A DNA stretch of 64,000 nucleotides from the NCBI GenBank assembly GCA_026391715.1, contig JAPLDO010000022.1, positions 1 to 64,000 on the forward strand, read 5' to 3'. This DNA is from Bacteroidota bacterium (GTDB taxonomy: Bacteria > Bacteroidota > Bacteroidia > Bacteroidales > FEN-979). The notes under the pieces were generated by a model, which saw only the letters and a list, made by a program, of their open reading frames with translations, searched no databases and was not told the DNA's origin. The translations under genes and the position numbers were made by a program. Position 1 is the first letter of the stretch. Every line of letters starts with the position of its first letter. Below, one piece after another: positions 49,039 through 57,788 of the stretch.

Positions 49039-50403
49039 ATGACATCCGATAAAAAAAAGACTCTGCTTTTGGTAAATCCTGCGAATAAGAGCGGAAGCGG
49101 GTTTATTGTGAATAAAGATACTCGTTACCAGCCATTGAGTCTGGGAATAATTGCCGCATTAACTCCTCCCGATTGGAAGGTAAAGATCATTGACGAAAAT
49201 TTCAGGGATTTCAGGTTTTATGAAGCCGATCTTGTAGGGTTTACCGCTTTCAGCTCAACTGTTTCCCGCGCTTACGAACTTGCAAAACTTTACCGGGAAA
49301 AGGGAATTGCGACAGTAATCGGCGGTATTCACGCTTCGATGTGCCCTGATGAAGCCTCACTTTTTGTTGACTGTGTAGTAATAGGCGAAGCTGAATCGGT
49401 ATGGCAAAAAGTGATTCACGACTTCGAAAATAACAATCTTCAGAGGATATACAAAGGCGCATTAACTTCGCTTATCAAGTCGCCGAAACCACGAAGGGAG
49501 CTTTTCCATCCGGGCTATATCTTTGCGTCAATCCAAACAACGCGAGGCTGCCCGATGAACTGCGACTTCTGCTCGGTCACCGCTTTTAACGGCAGCCACT
49601 ACCGCAACCGCCCGATTGATGAAGTTCTCGACGAAATGGCTGAAATACCTCAGCGAAACATCTTTATCCTCGACGATAACATCGTGGGCGCCACCGCCAA
49701 AGCTCAGGAACGCGCTATCCAATTATTTAGCGCCATGATAAGCCGGGGAATTAAAAAGGAGTGGATCGGTCAGGCTTCGCTGAATGTTGCAGATAATGAG
49801 GAGGTACTTAAGTATGCTGCGAAAAGCGGCTGCCGGATGCTGTTTATCGGCATCGAGTCGGAGCGCGAAGACCAGCTTGCCGGAGCCAACAAACGGCTGA
49901 ATGTAAAAATGGGCGTTAATTCTTACAACGAGGTTTTTAAAAAAATGCACAAATACGGCATTGCCGCTATCGCAGGATTTATCTTTGGCTGGGAAAACGA
50001 CACTATTGAACTCCTCGACCACCGGGTAAAATTCACCCGTGAATGTCATGCCGACTCTATCCAATCCACACTACTCACACCATTGCCAGGCACAAGGCTT
50101 TTCGAGCGGATGAAGAATGAGGGGCGTCTTGCGTTAAACAATTTCCCTGACGACTGGAAACATTACGGATATGAATCGCTTGTTTTCAATCCTGCCTTTA
50201 TGGACAGGCAAAAGATGCAGGACTATATTTTCAAGGGTTTTAACAAGGTTTACGAACCTTCGTTACTGAAGCGAAGAATGGTTAAAACCTGGTGGCGCAC
50301 CGGCAGTTTTATCACTGCTTATTGGTCGTATATGAGCAACTGGAATTACCGGAGCATGGCTTTCGGGAATATTAAAAAACCCAGGAACTGGTTATTGGAC
50401 TAA
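49039..50403 (+). CDS. B12-binding-type radical SAM protein, paralogue 2
   Basis: 454 aa; LLLVNPANKSGSGFIVNKDTRYQPLSLGIIAALTPPDWKVKIIDENF; TRGCPMNCDFCSV. Confidence 0.95.
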   Translation: MTSDKKKTLLLVNPANKSGSGFIVNKDTRYQPLSLGIIAALTPPDWKVKIIDENFRDFRFYEADLVGFTAFSSTVSRAYELAKLYREKGIATVIGGIHASMCPDEASLFVDCVVIGEAESVWQKVIHDFENNNLQRIYKGALTSLIKSPKPRRELFHPGYIFASIQTTRGCPMNCDFCSVTAFNGSHYRNRPIDEVLDEMAEIPQRNIFILDDNIVGATAKAQERAIQLFSAMISRGIKKEWIGQASLNVADNEEVLKYAAKSGCRMLFIGIESEREDQLAGANKRLNVKMGVNSYNEVFKKMHKYGIAAIAGFIFGWENDTIELLDHRVKFTRECHADSIQSTLLTPLPGTRLFERMKNEGRLALNNFPDDWKHYGYESLVFNPAFMDRQKMQDYIFKGFNKVYEPSLLKRRMVKTWWRTGSFITAYWSYMSNWNYRSMAFGNIKKPRNWLLD

Positions 50404-50406
50404 GCC

Positions 50407-51735
50407 ATGAAAAGGAAAACTCTTCTTCTGATCAACCCTGCTAACCAATTACGACAAGGATTCATCGTGAACCGGATTACCCGGAATCAGCCTTTGAGTT
50501 TGGGAATAATTGCAGCGCTTACTCCATCGGACTGGAAAATTAAAATTCTGGATGAAAATTTTCGTCCTTTCCGGTTTTACGAAGCCGATCTCGTTGGAAT
50601 AACGGCATTTACAAGCGCTGCGGCGAGGGCGTATCAACTCGCCGCGTTATACAGAGAACGCGGGATAAAAACTGTTATGGGCGGCATTCACGCATCAATG
50701 GTTCCTGAAGAAAGTCTCCAATTCGTTGATTCAGTTGTTCAGGGTGAAGCCGAACCAATATGGGAACAGGTAATCCGTGATTTCGAGCAGGGAAAACTGC
50801 AACGGCTTTATAAAAGTTCTTTTGCCCGCGAGATCAGGCAACCAAAGCCCCGCCGCGAATTGTTCCATCCGGGATATGTCAGCGCCAGCATTCAGACCAC
50901 TCGCGGATGCCCGATGAACTGTAGCTTTTGCAGCGTTTCGGCTTTCAACGGGCAGCATTACCGTTTCCGTCCGGTGGAAGATATTCTGGACGAATTGGAA
51001 GAGATTCCACAGAAATATGTATTCTTTATTGACGATAATATCATCGGTGAAAGCCGCGAATCAAAGGAAAGAGCAAGGCAGTTGTTTGAAGGCATTATCC
51101 GGCGTGGAATCAAAAAATACTGGCTATCGCAGGCTTCCATCAATTTTGCCGACGATGAAGATTTACTTAAACTTGCTTATCTCAGCGGATGCCGGATGAT
51201 TTTTCTCGGCATTGAAGCCGAAACCGAAGATCAGTTGAAAGAAGCCAACAAAAACCTTAACCTGAGCCGGGGAACTGAATCGTACAACGAGGTCTTCAGA
51301 AAAATCCAACGAAACGGTATTGGCGTAATTGCCGGTCTTATTTTCGGCTGGGATTCCGACGCCCCTGAAACAATAGCAAAACGTGCGCGCTTTGCCGTAA
51401 ACTGTGGCGCAGATTCATTTCAGATATCGGTTCTTACGCCGCTACCCGGCACAAAGCTTTTTGAAAAAATTGCTTCAGAAAACCGGTTGCTTTATACAAA
51501 CTTTCCTGCAGACTGGCAACGGTACGACTACTTTGAACCAACTATCCAACATCCTTCAATGCAAACTGAACAACTTTACCGGTTGATAGAAAAGGCAAAA
51601 AGAAGGATATTCGCTCCCTTGCAAATTCTTAAAACCGGAGTAAAAACGTTAATCAGAACCCGCAGATACCACGCGGCGCTTATGCAGGCGTTTAATTACT
51701 GGCATTACAGAAATATTTTTTTGAAAGGAAAGTAG
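50407..51735 (+). CDS. B12-binding-type radical SAM protein, paralogue 3
   Basis: 442 aa; LLLINPANQLRQGFIVNRITRNQPLSLGIIAALTPSDWKIKILDENF; TRGCPMNCSFCSV; starts 4 bp after paralogue 2. Confidence 0.95.
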   Translation: MKRKTLLLINPANQLRQGFIVNRITRNQPLSLGIIAALTPSDWKIKILDENFRPFRFYEADLVGITAFTSAAARAYQLAALYRERGIKTVMGGIHASMVPEESLQFVDSVVQGEAEPIWEQVIRDFEQGKLQRLYKSSFAREIRQPKPRRELFHPGYVSASIQTTRGCPMNCSFCSVSAFNGQHYRFRPVEDILDELEEIPQKYVFFIDDNIIGESRESKERARQLFEGIIRRGIKKYWLSQASINFADDEDLLKLAYLSGCRMIFLGIEAETEDQLKEANKNLNLSRGTESYNEVFRKIQRNGIGVIAGLIFGWDSDAPETIAKRARFAVNCGADSFQISVLTPLPGTKLFEKIASENRLLYTNFPADWQRYDYFEPTIQHPSMQTEQLYRLIEKAKRRIFAPLQILKTGVKTLIRTRRYHAALMQAFNYWHYRNIFLKGK

Positions 51736-51739
51736 CGAG

Positions 51740-51910
51740 AGGGTGACCAGGATGTCAGAGACGCACTCTTTGACGTAGGTCAGTATCGGTCCGGCTGGGC
51801 ATAGGAGACCATCACGATGGAACTTGAGGTCAGTCCGGGGATCGCTCCACTCCCCCGATGTCTTTGGCTGCAAGGTTGATCTGCCCGGCAGCGATGGTGA
51901 ATGATGGCAG
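51740..51910. other. G+C-rich segment of unknown origin next to a decayed toxin gene
   Basis: AGGGTGACCAGGATGTCAGAGACGCACTCTTTGACG...GGCATAGGAGACCATCACGATGG... visibly unlike the surrounding AT-rich intergenic DNA; no start/stop-bounded gene of its own. Confidence 0.5.
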
Positions 51911-51921
51911 TACTGATGCGG

Positions 51922-52053
51922 AAAACAGTCCTGTATTCTATCCACTTGCCTGATCAATTCAAAAACATACTAAATATTTATTTTTACAACCACATCAAGG
52001 TTTTTATAAAAATCCAGAAAGTAACCCCCATGAAAAATGATCTCTCTTTTCAT
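51922..52053 (-). pseudogene. Decayed HigB/RelE-superfamily (Gp49-like) toxin fragment
   Basis: Minus strand MKREIIFHGGYFLDFYKNLDVVVKINI*YVFELIRQVDRIQ: toxin-like N-terminus with in-frame TAG (51970-51972), the same frame continuing toxin-like, then loss of similarity into the G+C-rich segment. Confidence 0.6.
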
Positions 52054-52129
52054 ACTACTTCTTGTCGGGATGAACCAGCACAAAATCATCCACATATCTT
52101 CCAGGTCATTTAAAAACTGTATTTGCCAT

Positions 52130-52345
52130 CTATTTCTCATTTATCATTTGAGAGATGGTTCTTTTAGGCGCTTTTCCTTCATGAATATTTTTCACATCCA
52201 TTAAGCCTCTTGCTATTTCTTTTACCAAAATATCGTCCATATCGGAAAACGGCTTGATCTTCACTACATCCTCACATTCAAGTAATGTTCTCAATGCCGT
52301 TCCTTTTACGGTGCGTTCGTTGATTCCAATTGTATAGATTGCCAT
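52130..52345 (-). CDS. Small protein, possible orphan antitoxin
   Basis: 71 aa; MAIYTIGINERTVKGTALRTLLECEDVVKIKPFSDMDDILVKEIARGLMDVKNIHEGKAPKRTISQMINEK; small, precedes the toxin-like fragment on the same strand. Confidence 0.55.
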   Translation of the reverse strand: MAIYTIGINERTVKGTALRTLLECEDVVKIKPFSDMDDILVKEIARGLMDVKNIHEGKAPKRTISQMINEK

Positions 52346-52368
52346 GTCTGTAGTATTTGATGGAAAGT

Positions 52369-52396
52369 TAGTCCCTCCCTTTTTGGGGAGGGACTA
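52369..52396. repeat. G/C-tract hairpin TAGTCCCTCCC-TTTTTG-GGGAGGGACTA
   Basis: Perfect 11-bp stem, 6-nt loop; similar CCCTCCC/GGGAGGG hairpin lies inside the 211-bp element. Confidence 0.75.
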
Positions 52397-52514
52397 AGGG
52401 AGGGGTCTGAATTGGCGGGAGAAAGCATAGTTAGTCCCTTTTCTACCATCAGTTTTTAAAAATATTTCTGAATTTCTCCGTACTTTCGCACAAAATTTAA
52501 AAAACCCCTCTCAA

Positions 52515-53366
52515 ATGAAAAAGTATTTGTTGCTTTTATTGATTCCATTATTTATCGCCTGTGGTCGCGAAGCCAAACAAAAAGCCGAAGAACTGCAATC
52601 GAAGACCGACAGTTTGATGAGTCAAACTATGCAAAAAGATGAAGCTATCAATGAATTTATCCGCTCCATCAACGACATCCAGGGAACTCTGGATACTATC
52701 AAGCAGAAAGAGAATATCATCAATCTTACTACCGACCGCGGCGGCGAGTTAAAACTCTCTGCCAAAGATCAGATTAAAAATGATATTCAAACCATCTACG
52801 GAATGATGCAGAAAAACAAGGAAACCATTGCCGCCTTGTCCAAAAAACTGAGAAATTCTGGCATGAAGGTGGAAGAACTCAATAAAATGGTTGACCGTTT
52901 GAACAAAGACCTTGCTTCAAAAGCAGTTGAAATTGAAGACCTTCGCACAAAACTTGCCAAGCTGAACACTTCGTTTGAAATGGCAAATCTGAAAATTGAC
53001 ACACTTTCGCGCACTGTTCAGGATCAGGGTTCAAAAATCTCAAATCAAACTCAAACTATTGCAGAACAGGACGAAGCGCTTAATACCGCATATTATGTGA
53101 TCGGTGCAAACAAAGAACTTAAGAAAAGCGGAATTATTAAAAGCGGTGAAATCCTGTCGGATTTTAATAAGGAGCTATTTACCAAAATTGACATCCGTAA
53201 GACTACCGAGATTTCAATTTTAAGCAAGAAAGCTAAAATTTTATCCAGCCATCCATCCAACGCCTATAAATTCACCGGCGATAAAAAAGTAATTCAGGCG
53301 CTGCAAATCCTCGATTACAAATCATTCTGGTCAAATTCCAAATACCTCGTAATTGTTGTTGATTAA
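52515..53366 (+). CDS. Coiled-coil lipoprotein, function unknown
   Basis: 283 aa; lipobox LIPLFIACG; long heptad-rich helices. Confidence 0.75.
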   Translation: MKKYLLLLLIPLFIACGREAKQKAEELQSKTDSLMSQTMQKDEAINEFIRSINDIQGTLDTIKQKENIINLTTDRGGELKLSAKDQIKNDIQTIYGMMQKNKETIAALSKKLRNSGMKVEELNKMVDRLNKDLASKAVEIEDLRTKLAKLNTSFEMANLKIDTLSRTVQDQGSKISNQTQTIAEQDEALNTAYYVIGANKELKKSGIIKSGEILSDFNKELFTKIDIRKTTEISILSKKAKILSSHPSNAYKFTGDKKVIQALQILDYKSFWSNSKYLVIVVD

Positions 53367-53385
53367 ATGAACTGTAATTAAATTT

Positions 53386-53417
53386 AAAGGGGCTCCCGTC
53401 AGGTGCGCCCCTTTTTT
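53386..53417 (+). terminator. Intrinsic terminator
   Basis: AAAGGGGC ... GCCCCTTTTTT after the stop codon at 53366. Confidence 0.75.
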
Positions 53418-53452
53418 ATTGATATTTGCACCCATACCTAAATTTTTCTGCC

Positions 53453-54469
53453 ATGAATCGTATAATCATTGTATTATTTGTTGTTCTACTTTTTTCTGTT
53501 GATGGTTTTTCACAGAAAAACACAGGGAGCCAATTAAAAATGGCGTTTTATAACACCGAAAATCTTTATGATACTATTGACGATCCTCTCAAATCGGATG
53601 AAGAATTTTTACCTGCATCGAAAATCGTATGGAACACTGAAAGATATAACCTCAAGCTGAATAACATCGCCAAAGCTTTGATTTCCATTGACAGCGTCAA
53701 CATTCCTGCGGTAATTGGCTTTGCCGAGGTTGAAAACATTACCGTTCTCAGGGATTTGATCAATAAAACCGGTCTGAAAAGAGGGAAATATGAAGCAATT
53801 CTCGAAGAAGGAAGCGATCAGCGGGGTATTGACGTCGCGCTGATTTACCGCAAGGAGGTACTTCAATATATTGGGCATTGGGCGTTTCCATCTGCAAAAT
53901 CGTTTAAAACTCGTATGGTACTTTATGTAAAACTTGCCGATAGTAAAAAGGATACTTTTCATATTTTCGTAAACCATTGGAAATCACGTTCTGGAGGAGC
54001 CGCTGAAACCGAAGCTCAGCGTTTGGAAAATGCGCAGGTTCTCAAACATCTTACCGATTCGGTTCTTTCCGGAAATGCCGGGGCAAAAGTTATAATCATG
54101 GGTGATTTCAATGATGAGCCAAACAATAAAAGTCTTTCGGAAACGCTTAAAGCCATGAAACCAGTGAAAAATGTCATCCCGTCAGGGTTATACAATTTAA
54201 TGTATGACCGTTTTCTTGCCGGTGAAGGCACCCTGTTTTACAAAGACTGGGATTTATTCGACCAATTTATTGTGTCGGGAAACCTGCTTATCGCCAAACG
54301 AGGTAAAAAACCAGCAATCGAATCTCCATACTCCTTTATTTTCAATCCCGACTGGCTATTGTTTAAGAATAATGATGGCGTGATGATTCCAAACCGTACC
54401 GCAGGTTCAAAGGAATACTTTGGAGGGTTCAGCGACCATTTGCCGGTTTATATAACGGTGAATTATTAG
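53453..54469 (+). CDS. Exported endonuclease/exonuclease/phosphatase family protein
   Basis: Signal peptide MNRIIIVLFVVLLFSVDGFSQ (track start 53426); KMAFYNTENLYD, FAEVENITVLRDLI, VIIMGDFNDEP, SDHLPVYI. Confidence 0.88.
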   Translation: MNRIIIVLFVVLLFSVDGFSQKNTGSQLKMAFYNTENLYDTIDDPLKSDEEFLPASKIVWNTERYNLKLNNIAKALISIDSVNIPAVIGFAEVENITVLRDLINKTGLKRGKYEAILEEGSDQRGIDVALIYRKEVLQYIGHWAFPSAKSFKTRMVLYVKLADSKKDTFHIFVNHWKSRSGGAAETEAQRLENAQVLKHLTDSVLSGNAGAKVIIMGDFNDEPNNKSLSETLKAMKPVKNVIPSGLYNLMYDRFLAGEGTLFYKDWDLFDQFIVSGNLLIAKRGKKPAIESPYSFIFNPDWLLFKNNDGVMIPNRTAGSKEYFGGFSDHLPVYITVNY

Positions 54470-54545
54470 AAAATAACGACCCTTGAAATCACATGTTAGC
54501 ATTACTCCGATAGGCAAGCGTGAGAGATAGACCTCTTTTAAAAAG

Positions 54546-54580
54546 GTTTGGAATTTGAGACTTGGAACTTGAGATCAGAA
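54546..54580 (+). repeat. Heptameric tandem repeat TTTGGAA TTTGAGA CTTGGAA CTTGAGA TCAGAAT
   Basis: Five consecutive degenerate 7-mers in the gap between two convergent genes. Confidence 0.6.
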
Positions 54581-54590
54581 TTTCACTACC

Positions 54591-55430
54591 TCATTTGCAT
54601 AATATCTCAGCAACCACCGGGAAATGATCTGACGCAAACCGTCCGTCGCGTGATTCGCGTATTACACGATAATTTTCAGCTTTTGCGCCATATCCGGTGA
54701 AAATGAAATCAATCCGCTCAACGGCAGGTTTGGAGGAATCAAAGTTGTTAAAAGTTCCGTCGGGACCCATTGTCATGCTTTTGTCTGCTGTTTTTGAATC
54801 CTGTAATAAACCGGTGAATAGTTTGAAGGGTTCGCTTTCCGTTCCTGTATTGAAATCACCCATGAGAATAACCGGTAAATCTGATTTATTCAAACTTTTA
54901 ATTTTCTGAAGAATCAGAATGGCGCTGTTTTTCCTGGCTTCCACCCCTATATGATCAAAGTGTGTATTGAAAACCCAGAATTTCTTTCCACTTATAATTT
55001 CCTTGAAAAAGCCATAAGTGCAGATCCTTTCCAATGCAGCATCCCAGCCCACGGAAACCTTTTCCGGCGTAAGAGACAGCCAGAAAGTTCCCTGCCTTAT
55101 TAACCTGAATTTCATTGTATTATACCATATAGCGCTGAACTCTCCCTTTGCTTTGCCATCGTCGCGCCCAACGCCAATGTGACGATAATCAGTGAATGAA
55201 CTGTCAATATAACTCACCTGGCGCGCTAAACCTTCCTGTATTCCGAAAATGCCGGGGTTTACAGTTCTAATTTGCTCACAAAGCCATGCCTTTCGAAAAA
55301 GCCATCCATTCTGACCATCCCCGGAATTGTCATTCCTGATGTTGTAGGTTAGAATTGTAAGTTGTTGACTATGCACTTCCATCATCGCAAGTGTGATAAT
55401 CATAATCAGTAATAATCGTTTCAGTATCAT
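54591..55430 (-). CDS. Exported endonuclease/exonuclease/phosphatase family protein
   Basis: 279 aa; LTILTYNIRNDNSGDGQNGWLFRK, GIQEGLARQV, VILMGDFNTG, ASDHFPVVAEI. Confidence 0.92.
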   Translation of the reverse strand: MILKRLLLIMIITLAMMEVHSQQLTILTYNIRNDNSGDGQNGWLFRKAWLCEQIRTVNPGIFGIQEGLARQVSYIDSSFTDYRHIGVGRDDGKAKGEFSAIWYNTMKFRLIRQGTFWLSLTPEKVSVGWDAALERICTYGFFKEIISGKKFWVFNTHFDHIGVEARKNSAILILQKIKSLNKSDLPVILMGDFNTGTESEPFKLFTGLLQDSKTADKSMTMGPDGTFNNFDSSKPAVERIDFIFTGYGAKAENYRVIRESRDGRFASDHFPVVAEILCK

Positions 55431-55480
55431 TTCAAGGTTTTTTCGTCGCCAAATTTAGCTGATTCATTTCAATTGCAATT

Positions 55481-55637
55481 ATTAGTCTACTTCGAAAAGT
55501 GGGTATAAAATTCAAAATTTGGCTACGAGTCCGGTATATCAGCAATTTGAATTGCCACGACCTAAGGTCGTGGCAATTGATAAACAGATAGTTATTGGAT
55601 TTTATTCCAAATTGTTTCCTTTTCGGAGTAGGCTCAA
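55481..55637 (+). repeat. 157-bp MITE-like element, copy C
   Basis: Termini ATTAGTCTACTTCGAAAAG / CTTTTCGGAGTAGGCTCAA (15 of 19 complementary); internal palindrome AATTGCCACGACCT-A-AGGTCGTGGCAATT. Confidence 0.85.
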
Positions 55638-55717
55638 GATAAGCGCTACTTTTGTAAGATGGAGTTATAACATCAGATATTTCGTTTTATTCGATTACTA
55701 TACCAAAATTCCGTCTC

Positions 55718-57067
55718 ATGTTTACATTAATGGTTTTTGTTTTTATTATTGGTTATACTGCAATTGCACTTGAACATCCGCTTAAAATCAATAAATCGGC
55801 AACCGCATTGTTTCTTGCCGTAACCTTGTGGGTGTTGTTTGTTATTGGCGGGGAACAATTATTGGTTAATACCGCCTCATTCCATGAATATTTGTTGAAG
55901 AATCCAGAGGGTAGTTTCCTTGACTGGCTCTCACACCATGCCATGCTCGAACAACTCGGAGAAATATCAGAGATTCTATTCTTCCTGCTCGGCGCCATGA
56001 CAGTAGTTGAACTTGTGGATTCCCATGAGGGTTTCCGCATCATCACCGATAAAATCACTACTACGAATAAAGTTAAATTACTCTGGGTAATTAGCTTCAT
56101 CACCTTTTTTTTATCCTCAATCCTTGATAACCTCACCACAGCAATTATAATGGTAGCATTGCTGAGAAAGCTAATCGGCGATAAAAAAGAGCGCTGGTTA
56201 TACGCCGGCATGGTGATTATTGCAGCTAACAGCGGCGGCGCCTTCAGCCCTATTGGCGATGTTACAACTATTATGCTCTGGATAGGCGGTCATATTACTT
56301 CTGTCAATATTATTTTGAAAACCTTCGTTCCCGGTTTACTTTCAATGTTAATACCGCTTGCGCTGATCTCATTAACCATGAGGGGAATAATTCACCGACC
56401 GCCGCTAAAAACCGGGGAGCAAACGAAAGACCCAACTACTCCGTTTGAGCGGAACCTGGTATTCTGGCTTGGAATCGGTTCGCTGCTGTTTGTTCCTGTG
56501 TTCAAAACCATCACCCAGCTTCCGCCATATATAGGCATTTTACTTGGACTTAGCGTATTGTGGATCGTTACAGAGATTATGCACAAGTCGAAAAATGATG
56601 AGTACCGGTCTAAAAGAACTGTTGCAGGTGTGTTGCACCGGGTTGATACCTCCACGATCCTTTTCTTCCTTGGAATCCTTCTCGCAGTTGCCGCCCTTCA
56701 AACAGCAGGACACCTCGAAGTCCTTGCCAGTTTCCTCGACCAACATGTCGGGAATTTATACATAATCAACATCATTATTGGACTACTTTCATCAGTTGTT
56801 GATAATGTGCCGCTTGTAGCCGGAGCAATGGGAATGTACCGGAACACCTTTGGCGTTGACCATTATTTCTGGGAAATGTTAGCCTATTGCGCCGGAACCG
56901 GCGGTAGTATTCTCATCATTGGATCGGCTGCCGGAGTTGCAGTTATGGGGATGGAAAAAATTGATTTTATCTGGTATCTGAAGAAAATTTCGCTCTGGGC
57001 TCTTATTGGTTACCTAACCGGAGCTCTCGTGTATTGGGGTATGAGTTCCATTTTCTTTCGCGCTTAG
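55718..57067 (+). CDS. nhaD: Sodium:proton antiporter NhaD-type
   Basis: 449 aa; SSILDNLTTAIIMVALLRKLI, IAANSGGAFSPIGDVTTIMLWIGG, SSVVDNVPLVAGAMGMY. Confidence 0.93.
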   Translation: MFTLMVFVFIIGYTAIALEHPLKINKSATALFLAVTLWVLFVIGGEQLLVNTASFHEYLLKNPEGSFLDWLSHHAMLEQLGEISEILFFLLGAMTVVELVDSHEGFRIITDKITTTNKVKLLWVISFITFFLSSILDNLTTAIIMVALLRKLIGDKKERWLYAGMVIIAANSGGAFSPIGDVTTIMLWIGGHITSVNIILKTFVPGLLSMLIPLALISLTMRGIIHRPPLKTGEQTKDPTTPFERNLVFWLGIGSLLFVPVFKTITQLPPYIGILLGLSVLWIVTEIMHKSKNDEYRSKRTVAGVLHRVDTSTILFFLGILLAVAALQTAGHLEVLASFLDQHVGNLYIINIIIGLLSSVVDNVPLVAGAMGMYRNTFGVDHYFWEMLAYCAGTGGSILIIGSAAGVAVMGMEKIDFIWYLKKISLWALIGYLTGALVYWGMSSIFFRA

Positions 57068-57105
57068 GACGAGGGACGAAAGACGAAGGACGAGGGACGA
57101 AGGAG
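57065..57105 (+). repeat. Heptameric tandem repeat (GGACGAR)5
   Basis: TAGGACGAGGGACGAAAGACGAAGGACGAGGGACGAAGG beginning at the nhaD stop codon. Confidence 0.85.
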
Positions 57106-57114
57106 GTTGAGGAG

Positions 57115-57720
57115 TTATTTGGAGCTGTAGGTTGTATTTACAGTTATGTATCCCGGATATGTCAGCGCCGTTCCTGCAATCATGATAGTTGGCTTCAGCT
57201 TAATTTTAAATCGTGTTGGTTCTTTTCCGACTCCGGTAAGGTTGAGGCAGAATTTAATCAGCGCCTCCGCCGATTTCCCTGAGAGAACGGTTTTCAAATC
57301 CAGCGCCACCTGAACCGGAATTATCGCAGATCCATTCGCCGGGATGACAAAAGGTTTATCAAGAAAGCCGGAGGTCATTTGAATTTCGTCCACAAACAGA
57401 ATCCATTCGATCCGGTTCAGACCTGCCTCTTTTGGATTTGGATTGCGCCCCTCAAGATTTAATTGAAGCGACAAGGGAAAGGTAGGACTGGCGAACCCTG
57501 CCATAATCCGTGCCGCATCAGCAATTCCCAGGTCGCTTATGGAATTCACATTTTGGAAACTGATACCCGCCAGGTTGATGTTCTCGACCGACAGTATTCT
57601 GAAATCGCAGTTTGAAAGATTTGATACCTGTTGGGCCTGTTTTGCAACATCGCATGAACTCAAAAATGACATGGCGGCAATAAATAAAGTGAGTGAAAGC
57701 AATCTGGGAGAAAAATTCAT
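57115..57720 (-). CDS. LEA14-like (LEA type 2) lipoprotein
   Basis: 201 aa; lipobox LSSCDV; CDFRILSVENINLAGISFQNVNS...LNLEGRNPNPKEAGLNRIEWILFVD. Confidence 0.72.
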   Translation of the reverse strand: MNFSPRLLSLTLFIAAMSFLSSCDVAKQAQQVSNLSNCDFRILSVENINLAGISFQNVNSISDLGIADAARIMAGFASPTFPLSLQLNLEGRNPNPKEAGLNRIEWILFVDEIQMTSGFLDKPFVIPANGSAIIPVQVALDLKTVLSGKSAEALIKFCLNLTGVGKEPTRFKIKLKPTIMIAGTALTYPGYITVNTTYSSK

Positions 57721-57788
57721 AATTCAATTATTTCCACAAGTTAGATAACAATTAGCATGCAAAAACTGTTCTGACCAAATTTGCTCTT

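Noticed and set aside
48269-49045. 258-aa minus-strand ORF
   Set aside because: Antisense to radical SAM paralogue 1; no motifs.
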